The notes under the pieces are model-generated. The model was not told the DNA's origin and searched no databases. It worked only from the letters and a program-made list of their open reading frames with translations. Both the position numbers and the translations under genes were made by a program. A stretch of DNA of 64,000 bases from Persicimonas caeni (GTDB lineage Bacteria > Myxococcota_A > Bradymonadia > Bradymonadales > Bradymonadaceae): positions 4,181,074 through 4,245,073 of the forward strand of contig NZ_CP041186.1 of the NCBI RefSeq assembly GCF_006517175.1. The letters run 5' to 3'. Shown one piece after another: positions 1 to 7,987 of the stretch. How positions within the stretch are numbered: position 1 is the first letter of the stretch; each line of letters begins with the position of its first letter.

Positions 1-33
1 GACCCGTGTGTTTCGTGTCAACGCACAGTTCGC

Positions 34-62
34 CCCCTCTCCGACTCGTCCTCGGAGAGGGG
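34..62 (+). terminator. Intrinsic terminator hairpin
   Basis: An 11-bp perfect inverted repeat (CCCCTCTCCGA, 34-44, pairing with 52-62) encloses a 7-nt loop and is followed by TCTTTC. It terminates plus-strand transcription entering from the left edge, facing the minus-strand genes that begin at 88. Each tRNA fragment in this window is followed closely by a similar hairpin, so this may be the terminator of an intact tRNA-Gly just outside the window. That last step is inference. Confidence 0.7.
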
Positions 63-87
63 TCTTTCACTTCTGGTCTTGCTCGTT

Positions 88-363
88 TCAAGAAAAAGAC
101 ATCTCAGTCGGGAACATGTGGTTGAGCTCGCTTGCGAGAGCGTCGATCATTTCCTCGATCTCACGGTACCCAACGAGGTACCCATCTCGGGCGAACTGGA
201 AGAGTTGTGCTGCGTGCTCGCCCGTCAGATCGCCGCCGAGCAGCATTTGGATCCGCTGTTGAGCCCGTTGTCCCTCAACGCTGTAGATGTCGAGGCCCAC
301 GAGTGTCGTAATGTCACGAGCAAGCACGCTAGCCGGGACCTCGGTGCAATCTTGGAATCTCAT
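88..363 (-). CDS. Small hypothetical protein, paralog of the gene at 658-930
   Basis: This encodes a 91-aa, mostly helical protein of unknown function. The start at 363 is chosen because GGAG lies 7 nt upstream, whereas the longer reading frame back to 429 has no ribosome site. The C-terminal two thirds align without gaps to the protein at 658-930: LLGGDLTGEHAAQLF here against LLGELLSGEDANHLL there, then a shared Y-L-x-G-[HY]-R-[ED]-[IV]-E segment. The two are therefore duplicates. No signal peptide, membrane segment or catalytic motif is visible. It is last in a row of three small minus-strand genes (1317 to 88), which may be co-transcribed, although the gap before it is 294 nt and could hold its own promoter. 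Confidence 0.6.
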   Translation of the reverse strand: MRFQDCTEVPASVLARDITTLVGLDIYSVEGQRAQQRIQMLLGGDLTGEHAAQLFQFARDGYLVGYREIEEMIDALASELNHMFPTEMSFS

Positions 364-657
364 AATCACTCCTTCGCGGCTTCGAGCCGCGGAATAGATC
401 TGACCCAACCGAGGTAAGAGTGAGCGCAATGTATGCTCATTCTAGGTTGGATTGGGGGTTTGTTACGTTGTGTTCTCAGGAAATGGCGTCTGTTACCGTG
501 TCGAGCTTTCACACCCAATGTCTTGAACCGTGCGGGGTGATGGCGAGTTCCACCAGCCATCTCTTGCCCCAGATGTGATTTGCCGAGCTGGCTACTTTGA
601 CAAAACCGGTGTTCAATCGAAGCCAGACGAGTCGCGTATTGCCCTCGTGGTGGGCGC

Positions 658-930
658 TCACTCTCCACGCCGCTGATTTTCCAGCTTGGCGACGACATCG
701 GCGAATTGCCGAACGAAATCCTCGACGTCGCGATGGCCCGACAAATAGAGGCGACGAGCCTCTGCCAAAAGATGATTGGCATCCTCTCCGCTCAACAGCT
801 CACCGAGAAGGATCAGCATTCGCTCATCGAGCCTCAGCTTGCGCTGCGTGGCGTCGTCCACTCCGAGCAGCGCGCAGATGTGGTGCGAAACGTACTCATA
901 TTTGACGTAATCCTCGTGCGTATACTGCAT
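658..930 (-). CDS. Small hypothetical protein, paralog of the gene at 88-363
   Basis: This encodes a 90-aa helical protein rich in charged residues. Two ATG codons lie in tandem (933 and 930) behind AAAGGAG. The second gives the better 6-nt spacing and is taken as the start. The segment with LLSGEDANHLL and YLSGHRDVEDFV matches the neighbouring small protein at 88-363, so the pair arose by duplication. Function is unknown and nothing suggests an enzyme. It follows the gene at 985-1317 by 54 nt on the same strand, consistent with one transcript. Confidence 0.6.
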   Translation of the reverse strand: MQYTHEDYVKYEYVSHHICALLGVDDATQRKLRLDERMLILLGELLSGEDANHLLAEARRLYLSGHRDVEDFVRQFADVVAKLENQRRGE

Positions 931-984
931 CATCTGCTCCTTTGATGGTTTGTCCCGCAAGTTGTTGTATCGTCTGTACCTGAC

Positions 985-1317
985 TCAGCGGACTCTCAGA
1001 GGACTCACCCTCAGCTCTCCGTCGCCCCGCAGTTCGAGCCGACGCGGCTGCTCGCTGCCGGGGCGGACGAGCTCTAGCCAACGCCAATCCATCGCCGCTT
1101 CGACCCGCCGTTTGAGGTCGACGAGCTCGTTGATGTCATCGCGGGCCGCGATGGCCGAGGCCCAAATCATGTCTTCGCCGATTCGCACGCCGCGACGTCG
1201 AGTGTCGATGCACAGGATGACCTGGTTACCGAGTCGCTCCGCCAGTTCCTCCCATGCGCGTCGTGCTCCGCCGTCGTCGAGCAAGCGATTGATCTCGCTG
1301 ATGATTGAAACGATCAT
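985..1317 (-). CDS. Small hypothetical protein
   Basis: This encodes about 110 aa of unknown function. The start at 1317 has GGAGG 8 nt upstream; an in-frame ATG 30 nt earlier lacks such a site. The N-terminus (MIVSIISEINRLLDDGG) looks helical, the middle contains ILCIDTRRRGVRIGEDMIW, which could be a beta-strand and turn, and the C-terminus is Arg-rich. It does not obviously resemble the two paralogous small proteins downstream but is probably transcribed with them. No family is recognised. Confidence 0.55.
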   Translation of the reverse strand: MIVSIISEINRLLDDGGARRAWEELAERLGNQVILCIDTRRRGVRIGEDMIWASAIAARDDINELVDLKRRVEAAMDWRWLELVRPGSEQPRRLELRGDGELRVSPLRVR

Positions 1318-1573
1318 GTCGTGTGCCTCCAAGAGAAAAGCCCTCAACGATGCGTCCGGTGAGGTCGGCCTGTGGAGGGCCTCGGACGCCCGCGAGGGCT
1401 ACGGATCTCTTCGATCCGATGATTGTATCTCCCCACATCTTACGGTCTCACGCCGTGTGCAGCATTGCGCCAGCACGAGATGAATCGTACGGATGAGGGG
1501 GAAGAATTGTCTTTCGGGATTTCGTTCAGAAACGAAGCAAATGGGGAGTGTTGTTGGCCCGGAATTTGCTAGG

Positions 1574-2512
1574 TCACTCGGTGCTCGACTCAACCTCGTG
1601 CCGGTGCTTGAGCAACACCGAAAAAGGCGGCCAGCCTCCATAGGGATTACTGCGTGCCACTCCGGTCTCTCGCGCCAACTCCGCTGGGAGCGAGGCACTG
1701 CGTTCTGTTGTGTTGTCCTGTGCCTGGTAGAGCCATCCCCGCACTGTTGAGGAAGCCGCATTGACGCCGCAGAATTCTTTCAGTACGAGCCGGACGAATT
1801 CAATTTTATTTTCGACTGTCGCTTCCTCACGTGCGAACTCATCAAAAAGTGTGGCGACCCTATTGGCAGTAGCGGCGCGCTCGCGGGCGGAAAACTGAGA
1901 GTATTCGGAATCTACCGTTTTGGCCCGGGTAGCATATAGTTCCAACACTAACTCCACATCGTTTTGAAACGACAATAGCCATGCTTCAAATGTTTCCAAG
2001 GGGGCCGCAGGGCTGGGGCGATTGTCGGACATTTGTTGCTGCTGCAAGGCAAGCTCGCCAAATAACCCGATGAGCTTATTGAGTACTGCCGCAATCTGTT
2101 CCTCCACGGGTGCATCATCAGCATATGACTGGCGACTACGGTATTTTCGTGCCTGACTAAGCGCGTCGAGAATTGCGTCCGCTGAGGCGCTTAGCTTCTT
2201 TAGCTGTTTTGTTGCCTCGGTTGTCAATCTCTTGGGGACAGCATTCCGTCTCCCGGGGGCAACATACTCACAGAGTTCGTAGCCAAGTCCTCCGAATAGC
2301 CACAAGCAGTCGTCTGAGTCGCGAACGGGGTCGAGGCCAGCAAGCGAATACAACTGAGAGTAGAAATCCTCGTCAGTCCAGCTCTTGAATAAACGGGCAT
2401 GGTCCCAGACAGCCCAACCAATGCCTGTTAACTCCTCTTGGTTCAATGGTCTCTCGTCATTGCCGTAAGCGCTTTCATTCTTCTCGGTGGAGTTACTAGT
2501 TTCATCGGACAT
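1574..2512 (-). CDS. Hypothetical protein (312 aa)
   Basis: The start at 2512 is preceded by AGGAGG at a good distance, so the frame is convincing. The first 25 residues are polar and probably disordered (many Ser, Asn, Glu). The rest is predicted helical, with an acidic and aromatic patch around WAVWDHARLFKSW and a Gln run (QQQQ) near residue 160. Codon use and base composition are more AT-rich than the genes to the right, pointing to separate acquisition. I recognise no domain. Its promoter should lie in the 134-nt gap between it and the divergent gene at 2647. Confidence 0.65.
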   Translation of the reverse strand: MSDETSNSTEKNESAYGNDERPLNQEELTGIGWAVWDHARLFKSWTDEDFYSQLYSLAGLDPVRDSDDCLWLFGGLGYELCEYVAPGRRNAVPKRLTTEATKQLKKLSASADAILDALSQARKYRSRQSYADDAPVEEQIAAVLNKLIGLFGELALQQQQMSDNRPSPAAPLETFEAWLLSFQNDVELVLELYATRAKTVDSEYSQFSARERAATANRVATLFDEFAREEATVENKIEFVRLVLKEFCGVNAASSTVRGWLYQAQDNTTERSASLPAELARETGVARSNPYGGWPPFSVLLKHRHEVESSTE

Positions 2513-2646
2513 GGTTCCTCCTCATCGGTCAGCCCTCCAACGAACCTCCACGACTATGCCTATTCATGATTAGCCCATGGACGGTTATCGTATTGGTTAG
2601 GAACTCGACCACGCAACTCAACAGGCCAATTCAGCAGGGCAGCGGT

Positions 2647-3807
2647 ATGTATAAATCTGGACGGAAGGCCATCATATCCCGCGAAGAGCTCTACGAGCGC
2701 GTGTGGAATACGCCGGTGTACCGGCTCGCTGACGAATTCGGCCTCTCGGGCCGCGGACTTGGCAAAATCTGCGAGCGTCACCGGATCCCGACACCGCCTC
2801 GCGGCTACTGGGCGAAGCTCCAGCACGGCAACGACGTCGATCGCGAGCCGCTACCCAAGCTCGCGGAGAACGAGCAGCGCTTCCAGACGATCTCGTTCTA
2901 TCCTCCACCTCCAGATCCTCCGTTGTCCGCTGACGAACAAGAGCAGATCGAGCAGGAGCAGAAGGCCGAGAGGGAGGTCGTCGTGCCCGAAGAGCTGCGC
3001 AATCCTCATCCGCTTGTCAAACGAACGAAACGGGCGCTCGAGCGGGCCAAACCGGGACGGTATGCGCGACTACATCCGGCAGGTGATGACACGTTGAGTG
3101 TCGCCGTCGGTCGTCCGAGCATCGATCGGGCCATGCGTATCATGGACGCACTCATCAAGGCACTCGAGGAGCGGGGCCATGAGGTCGTGGTTGAGAAGAA
3201 CCATCGCGGCGAGAAGCAAACGGCGGTGAAGATCGGCGGCGAGAGCGTTCCGTTCGAGCTGACCGAGCGCGCTCGCGAGGAGGTTCGAGAGTTGAAGACG
3301 ACTGGGCGTGAAGCCATGAGCAGACGGTTCGCCCTGGCAATTGGTGACGACCCCACTGTTCGGGAGTTCTTCCCAAGTGGCGAACTGACGCTGAGTATCG
3401 TCACGCGCATCTATCACCGTGACATCCGGCGCACATGGTCGGATGCCAAAAAGCAGCGCGTCGAAGACTGCCTCAATGACTTCATCTCATCGGTCATCAA
3501 AACCGCAGCAGCCTTGCGTGAACGCCGCAAGGAGCAGGAAGAAGCGGCTCGGCAGCGGGAAATCGAAAAGGCACGAGAGGCGGAGGAGGAGAAGGCTCGC
3601 CAAGCCCGTGAGCGAGAGCTCGAGGAGGAACGGCGTCGGCTCACGGAACTCGAAGCGGAGGCGGATGCGTGGCATCGAGCTCAGCGGATCCGTGCATACG
3701 TCGGCGCTGTCATCGCCGAGAAGGGAACGGGTGAGGATGGCAGCGAACTCTCCGACTGGATCGCGTGGGCGAAGCGGAAGGCTGATGAGCTCGATCCACT
3801 GAGCTGA
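2647..3807 (+). CDS. Hypothetical protein with N-terminal helix-turn-helix-like segment and C-terminal coiled coil
   Basis: This encodes about 386 aa. The N-terminal block (SREELYERVWNTPVYRLADE, then a segment ending in TPPRGYWAKL) is a recurring signature of an uncharacterised bacterial family, and the spacing is compatible with a helix-turn-helix. The middle is of unknown fold. Residues from about 300 on are a long run of Glu, Arg and Ala heptads, a strong coiled coil. The start is set at 2647, where the conserved block begins; the frame is open back to 2566 but those residues look unlike the family. The ribosome site is weak. A DNA-binding or scaffold role is possible but unproven. Confidence 0.6.
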   Translation: MYKSGRKAIISREELYERVWNTPVYRLADEFGLSGRGLGKICERHRIPTPPRGYWAKLQHGNDVDREPLPKLAENEQRFQTISFYPPPPDPPLSADEQEQIEQEQKAEREVVVPEELRNPHPLVKRTKRALERAKPGRYARLHPAGDDTLSVAVGRPSIDRAMRIMDALIKALEERGHEVVVEKNHRGEKQTAVKIGGESVPFELTERAREEVRELKTTGREAMSRRFALAIGDDPTVREFFPSGELTLSIVTRIYHRDIRRTWSDAKKQRVEDCLNDFISSVIKTAAALRERRKEQEEAARQREIEKAREAEEEKARQARERELEEERRRLTELEAEADAWHRAQRIRAYVGAVIAEKGTGEDGSELSDWIAWAKRKADELDPLS

Positions 3808-3906
3808 GATGCAGATGCGGGCTGTAAAGTCCGCACTACGAGCATCTCGCCTCAGCGATTTAAACACGAACCTAATGTCTACCGACCGAGTACACTGACA
3901 GCATCT

Positions 3907-5205
3907 CTAGAGCGAATGTTCTGAAATCCCTTTGCTCACCAGGCGCGTGCGCACCACCAAGGGAGACACTTGATATTTAAATGCAATGTCTTCAATTCGC
4001 TCCTCGTCGTCCGGATTGTCTCCGATCTGTCCGATTAAGTCGCTCCAAGGTAGAAGCAGCTCTGCAGCGAATGCACGTTGCGTGCTCTGGCGTGCGGTCT
4101 TCGCTTGAGTCGCAGGCATCATTCGATCATCCCGCGGGGCCGACACAAGATGATCGCCGACAAGTCTCGCAATTTCGAACCGGCGACCTGAATGAAACGA
4201 ACTTCGGAAAAGAACCCGCATTTCATCCGAGTCCGCACTGCCCCTCAGTGCGGCTGCGAATGGAAAATCCCTACTCGTTGTAGGATCTTGTTGGAGTACA
4301 TTCGTCGGTAATGAAAGCCAATCTTCCAAAATTGAATCATCTAGCGGGCCATTCGCCTGTCCAATTACACTCCGAACGATGCGTCCAGCTTCTTCTCCAC
4401 GCTGCCAAGAATACCGATAGCCGGCAGTTCCCGCCACGTGTTTGCGGAGTGAAGCACAATCTTGGACCGCAACTCGATCTGCTTCCTGTAGAGCTTCTTC
4501 GATGTCACTCAAGTCAGGAACTTCCTTCGAAATTGCAGCGACTTCCGCAATAGCTTCACTGCCTAATCGCTTGCCCGCTTCGATAAGAGCTTCAATACGG
4601 CTATGAGGACCCTCCTCTGCATCAAAGCCAAGTAACGCCTCCAGCCGCCGAAATTCACTGGTGGACGGTTCTCTTCGTTCTTTCCGAACGAGCGCCCAAA
4701 GCTCCTGGAGCGGAGTCTTCTCCAATCCACGATCACGCAAACGAGCAATTACTGAATCTATGAAGCTATCCAATGCGGCAACGAAATCATCTGCCGGCAG
4801 GGACGCATCAACATTGCCGAGATACATGATTGATTCTATGTCGTTCGATGATGTTTCGTGGGAGCAAAGGTTTACGTATTCACCGTGACTCACAATTTCG
4901 ACGTCAGGCCACACATATCCCCCGCCCGCTGCCGGCAACCGGTGTGCCATCGCCCAGTCGTGGTCCCCACCGCCCTTTCGGGGGCCTTCCCACCGCAGTC
5001 GCCACCAATTCGATGCGAACCAAAGTGCTAGGGGATACGCGGCAACTCGAACGACAGACCGAGTTGTCTTGGCCAACTGATCCTCGACTCTCGTAACTAC
5101 CTGTCCGTCAGCGAGAAGGGCGAGGCTTGCAAAAGTAGCACGCTCCTCGTCTCCCCCCGTGCTGAGTTGCTCCCAAGTTAGGTCGAAGTCTAAGTGCTGT
5201 TTCAT
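3907..5205 (-). CDS. ImmA/IrrE-like protein with a degenerate protease motif
   Basis: This encodes a 432-aa protein. The last ~130 residues follow the ImmA/IrrE (M78, DUF955) plan: a segment corresponding to 'rFxxaHExxH', then QRAFAAELLLPWSDL (the usual 'AN.FAAeLLMP' block), then a helix ending in YQVSPLVVRTRL (usually 'f.VS...v..RL'). The zinc-binding HExxH reads RLVGD, so both His and the catalytic Glu are missing and the domain is probably a non-proteolytic sensor. The N-terminal 300 residues are unassigned. Start 5205 has GGGAGG and overlaps the upstream stop as ATGA, so translation is coupled to the gene at 5202-5624. The pair could be a toxin-antitoxin or phage-sensing module; this is inference. 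Confidence 0.6.
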   Translation of the reverse strand: MKQHLDFDLTWEQLSTGGDEERATFASLALLADGQVVTRVEDQLAKTTRSVVRVAAYPLALWFASNWWRLRWEGPRKGGGDHDWAMAHRLPAAGGGYVWPDVEIVSHGEYVNLCSHETSSNDIESIMYLGNVDASLPADDFVAALDSFIDSVIARLRDRGLEKTPLQELWALVRKERREPSTSEFRRLEALLGFDAEEGPHSRIEALIEAGKRLGSEAIAEVAAISKEVPDLSDIEEALQEADRVAVQDCASLRKHVAGTAGYRYSWQRGEEAGRIVRSVIGQANGPLDDSILEDWLSLPTNVLQQDPTTSRDFPFAAALRGSADSDEMRVLFRSSFHSGRRFEIARLVGDHLVSAPRDDRMMPATQAKTARQSTQRAFAAELLLPWSDLIGQIGDNPDDEERIEDIAFKYQVSPLVVRTRLVSKGISEHSL

Positions 5206-5624
5206 TTGTCCTCCCACCACTCCAGAACCTTCTCGCGAAGTGGATCGTTACTGGCTAAGGGATAGCCGTGATATGTACCCTTTACGTGGTTTTCAAGTTG
5301 GGCCTCGAGCGGAATCCCGGTGGCGGTTACTGCCCAAACATTCTGCGGAAACTTACCCCGCTGCTGTGCACTCACCAGACCACGACGAATCCCCTCGGAC
5401 AGCAGTTCTTGAGCTCTAGCCTTCTCAAATATCTCCGCACCATCACAAAGAGTCTTGTCTGGACTCGGAGCCGCCGGCGGCGTGAGGCCAAAATCTCCGG
5501 GATTCCGTTTATGGACAGGGTTCCCAGCATATTCCACCTCACGGAGCCACTCTTGTGTCTCTGCTTCACTGGCACGTGGGTCGCGCAGCTTGCGCTTCGG
5601 GTTGAATTTCTTGCGTACACTCAT
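5202..5624 (-). CDS. Small basic hypothetical protein, coupled to the ImmA/IrrE-like gene
   Basis: This encodes 140 aa with a very basic N-terminus (MSVRKKFNPKRKLRDPRASE), then a mixed segment with EYAGNPVHKRNPGDFGL and a C-terminal part with GKFPQNVWAVTATGIPLEAQ. The start at 5624 is the first Met after which the sequence reads like protein; the open frame upstream is Ser/Arg-rich and not credible. The ribosome site is poor. The stop overlaps the next start (ATGA at 5205-5202). A nucleic-acid-binding or toxin role is conceivable from the basic charge and the partner, but no family is recognised. Confidence 0.5.
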   Translation of the reverse strand: MSVRKKFNPKRKLRDPRASEAETQEWLREVEYAGNPVHKRNPGDFGLTPPAAPSPDKTLCDGAEIFEKARAQELLSEGIRRGLVSAQQRGKFPQNVWAVTATGIPLEAQLENHVKGTYHGYPLASNDPLREKVLEWWEDK

Positions 5625-6117
5625 GGGATGTTGTCTCGCCGCAACGGTCTGCAGAAAAGCTAGCGGTGACGGAGTTAGTAGACAAGTGGAACTCTTCGAC
5701 CGCCAAATTCTTGGCGGCATGGCGGCATGCTCGATTGAACTCGAGTGGTCGTGTTGGCACATTCGCAATCGAACTCCGAATGCAGTGGACCAGCGTGCTT
5801 GCGATCTACTTCCAAAACCGCTCATGTACGGCAAACGGGGTACTTGAGCTGCCACTTGAGTCTGTCGATTCAAGAGCGACACCTTCACCAAATGCAGCAG
5901 AATTCCATCCGTCTTGGGTACATCAACACCAAGGAAGAACAAATGCGTTGAGAAAAACTTTCCTCCCGCTCTCTTGGAATATTGACAGCTCACTGTCGTC
6001 GGCACTCCTAAAGTTTGTTCCAAACATGACCGCGAAAAGTAGCGAGTAACGGTTGCTCCCATCTCTTCCCGATACCGGTGTCTTGTAGAGAGGTGGGTTG
6101 CGGCGGAAGGTCTCGGA
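5625..6117. other. Non-coding stretch, no gene recognised
   Basis: This 493-nt stretch lies between the integrase stop and the start of the small basic protein. Open frames on both strands here are Ser/Arg-rich and lack ribosome sites. It is AT-richer than average and probably holds the promoter of the 5624-3907 gene pair. I see no strong repeat or hairpin. Confidence 0.5.
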
Positions 6118-7296
6118 TCACTCCGCTGGCAGCAACTCACCGCAAATAGCGTCAGTGATCTGCTGCCGCCCCTCCTTCGTGTCATGATAATAGTGGTCGG
6201 TCATTTCCTCGGTGTGGCCCGTGATGGTCCGGAGGAGGTGTGCCGACAATCCCGCCTCAAGCGCCAAGGAGTTGAACGTGCGTCTCAAATCATGCGGGCT
6301 TACCCGCGGGATCCCCGCCTTCTCGCACCCCTTATTGAGCGGCTTGTGGAGGCTGGCCGGCGTCATGTAGCCGTCGTTGACCGCCTTGTCGGGATCGATC
6401 TTGGCTGGAAATACCAGCCCAGTCCGCAGGCCGGGATGCTTCTTCTCACGCATATAGGCACGATGCTCCTCGAGTACCTCGAAGACGCGGTCGGGCACCG
6501 GCAATCGTAGTATCTGGCCCGTTTTGCTGCCTCGTCGCACTTCACCGAGTACTTGGGATTTGTTGAAGTCGATGTAGCCCTTCTCGCGGTCGAGATCCTC
6601 CCACTCCAGCGCACTCACGGTGGAGAATCGCTGGCCCGTCACCAGGAGGACGAGCGTCAGCGGATACCACTTTGGACACTCCGCCTTCATCGCGGCGAGC
6701 AGTTTGCGCGACTGCTCTGGATCCAACGAGCGGCCCTTCGTCTTCTCCGGCTGCGGGAGTTTGGACCAGTCGTCAACGATGTGCGTGTTCCTACCCACCC
6801 GCTTGAACGCCCACTTCAGAAATACTTTCGCAGCGCGGATCCAGCTGTTGACCGTGGCCGGGGAGTACAACTCGCCGTTCTTCTTCGTCGCCATCGCCCA
6901 CTCGTCGGTCATCCGCTCGAGATGGTGCAGCTGGATCTCAGCGACGATCCAGTCGCCCATGTCCGGCAACATGTGGCGCTCGAGGATGCTGTGCTGGGTG
7001 TCGAGTGTCGACGGTGCGAGGCTTCGCGTACGTCGGCCTGCGCGATTTCTCCGATGCTCCTTCCACCTCGGAAACAAGTCGTCGACAGTGGCTCGGTTCG
7101 AGACCGTCTCCGAGCGGTAAAGTTCACCGTTCCGGGCGGCAACTTTGAGCCGATCCCGCTCGGCGATGGCCTCGCGCAAGGTGCCGTCAAAGTGGCGGCG
7201 GACATTTTTCAACTTGCCCGTCAGCGGGTCGGTATACCGAAATCGGATCTGGTATCGACCGTCTTCGAGTTCCTTGATGTTCTGGTAACTCGTCAT
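6118..7296 (-). CDS. int: Tyrosine-family site-specific integrase
   Basis: This encodes a 392-aa phage-type recombinase that would insert and excise the element at the tRNA-Gly 3' end. Residues 1-60 are an Arm DNA-binding domain (YQNIKELEDGRYQIRFRYTD), about 70-165 the core-binding domain, and 190-385 the catalytic domain. The catalytic set is visible: R223 (TGQRFS), a probable Lys at 258 (GSKTG), H335 and R338 (PHDLRRTF), H361 (TGHTEE) and the nucleophile Tyr at 369 or 370 (DHYYH). Start 7296 follows GAGGGGGTGAG. It lies 10 nt after a small gene encoding a copy of its own Arm domain and about 590 bp from the 7883-7926 att copy. No other integrase is present in the window, so it may also serve the two elements to the right. 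Confidence 0.9.
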   Translation of the reverse strand: MTSYQNIKELEDGRYQIRFRYTDPLTGKLKNVRRHFDGTLREAIAERDRLKVAARNGELYRSETVSNRATVDDLFPRWKEHRRNRAGRRTRSLAPSTLDTQHSILERHMLPDMGDWIVAEIQLHHLERMTDEWAMATKKNGELYSPATVNSWIRAAKVFLKWAFKRVGRNTHIVDDWSKLPQPEKTKGRSLDPEQSRKLLAAMKAECPKWYPLTLVLLVTGQRFSTVSALEWEDLDREKGYIDFNKSQVLGEVRRGSKTGQILRLPVPDRVFEVLEEHRAYMREKKHPGLRTGLVFPAKIDPDKAVNDGYMTPASLHKPLNKGCEKAGIPRVSPHDLRRTFNSLALEAGLSAHLLRTITGHTEEMTDHYYHDTKEGRQQITDAICGELLPAE

Positions 7297-7306
7297 GCTC
7301 ACCCCC

Positions 7307-7522
7307 TCATCGTCCATTGCCGTCTTGATCCGCATTCGAACCGAACAGCTCGCCGTTTTTCGCGACGGCCATGAGCCGGTCTCGCTCCGCAACGGCCTCC
7401 CCCAGCGTGCCAAGAAAGCTGCGACGCAGGTTCTTCCTCTCACCGGTCGTCGGATCCGTGTAGCGGAACTGGATCTGGTATCGACCTTCGGCGATTTGTT
7501 TGATGTTCTGGTGCTCGGTCAT
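7307..7522 (-). CDS. Stand-alone duplicate of the integrase Arm domain (71 aa)
   Basis: This encodes a 71-aa protein, nearly all of it a copy of the integrase N-terminal domain: 40 of the first 60 residues are identical in an ungapped hand alignment (QNIK, GRYQI, FRYTDP, GTL, AERDRL, NGEL all shared). The frame closes 11 residues after the domain ends, and the integrase begins 10 nt later. It has its own good ribosome site (GGAGGGGCA before ATG 7522). It could be a relic of a tandem duplication, or a functional competitor or directionality factor that binds the integrase arm sites without cutting. The intact start, site and frame favour an expressed product; the role is inference. Confidence 0.65.
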   Translation of the reverse strand: MTEHQNIKQIAEGRYQIQFRYTDPTTGERKNLRRSFLGTLGEAVAERDRLMAVAKNGELFGSNADQDGNGR

Positions 7523-7698
7523 TGCCCCTCCACGTCTGGTGTCGTTCAATTCGGCGACCATCATAACAAGGGAAAGCTGGGCGCCGTCCAGTCGAGCTCC
7601 ACCACCGGGCATCGGAGAAGAGCGTTGAGGGGGCTATTGGGTCGCCTTTCGGAGGACGCACTCGCGTGAGGTTTCGGGGAAGTTCTTGCTGGTGGGCC

Positions 7699-7720
7699 GT
7701 AGTCCACTTGTAGTCCACCA
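7699..7720 (+). repeat. Candidate integrase arm-type sites, element 1 end
   Basis: Two direct copies of GTAGTCCAC with an 11-bp period (7699-7709 and 7710-7720) lie 163 bp before the att core at 7883. Comparable phased repeats with related sequence precede the other two att copies (10314-10355 and 57299-57342). Period and position fit arm-binding sites for the integrase N-terminal domain. Confidence 0.45.
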
Positions 7721-7882
7721 AGAGGTTCCTGGGACCCTCCTGGGAGGTTCTGGGGGACTTTGCTCGATTTGAGGTCGCAACCGCCCTTCAGCTCCGCCAA
7801 CTACCCGAAATACCCGCATGAAATCTGGCCGAAGTCCCCATGAGGCTCCCGTTTTGGCCTCCCAAAATCGGCTGCTGTTCCA

Positions 7883-7926
7883 GATTCCCAAGCTAGTCGT
7901 CGCGAGTTCAAATCTCGTCGCCCGCT
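7883..7926 (+). repeat. att copy A: 3' fragment of tRNA-Gly(CCC)
   Basis: This 44-bp sequence runs from the anticodon loop (TTCCCAA, anticodon CCC) through the T-arm (GCGAG TTCAAAT CTCGT) to the acceptor 3' strand CGCCCGC plus T. The 5' half of a tRNA is absent: the bases before the loop cannot pair with GCTAG, so it is not a functional tRNA. It differs from copy B at 2 positions and from copy C at 1. This is the usual product of integration into a tRNA 3' end. Confidence 0.85.
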
Positions 7927-7936
7927 TCCTAGCCAG

Positions 7937-7959
7937 AACCCCGTGAGAGCGGGGTTTTT
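7937..7959 (+). terminator. Intrinsic terminator after att copy A
   Basis: A 7-bp stem (AACCCCG / CGGGGTT) with a 6-nt loop is followed by a T-run, 10 bp after the tRNA fragment. It sits where a tRNA terminator belongs and would be the left-end sequence that element 2 brought to close the tRNA it had rebuilt. Confidence 0.75.
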
Positions 7960-7987
7960 GGCTTTCTTGGGGCTGCGAAAACCAAGG

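Larger units (their letters stand above)
1..7926. mobile_element. Element 1 of a tRNA-Gly-anchored stack (left end outside window)
   Basis: This segment ends at the first tRNA-Gly 3' fragment (7883-7926) and carries the only tyrosine integrase in the window, about 590 bp inside that end. Its other genes are small hypotheticals, a pseudo-protease pair and an N-terminal-domain duplicate of the integrase. Base composition is visibly lower in GC around 1.5-2.5 kb and 3.9-6.1 kb than in the rest of the window, as expected of recently acquired DNA. The left boundary is not visible. From the orientation of the fragments, I infer that an intact tRNA-Gly(CCC) lies just left of position 1. Confidence 0.6.

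Noticed and set aside
5666..6049. 127-codon plus-strand frame between the integrase and the 140-aa gene
   Set aside because: No ribosome site, Ser/Asn-rich without any motif, and opposite a likely promoter region.
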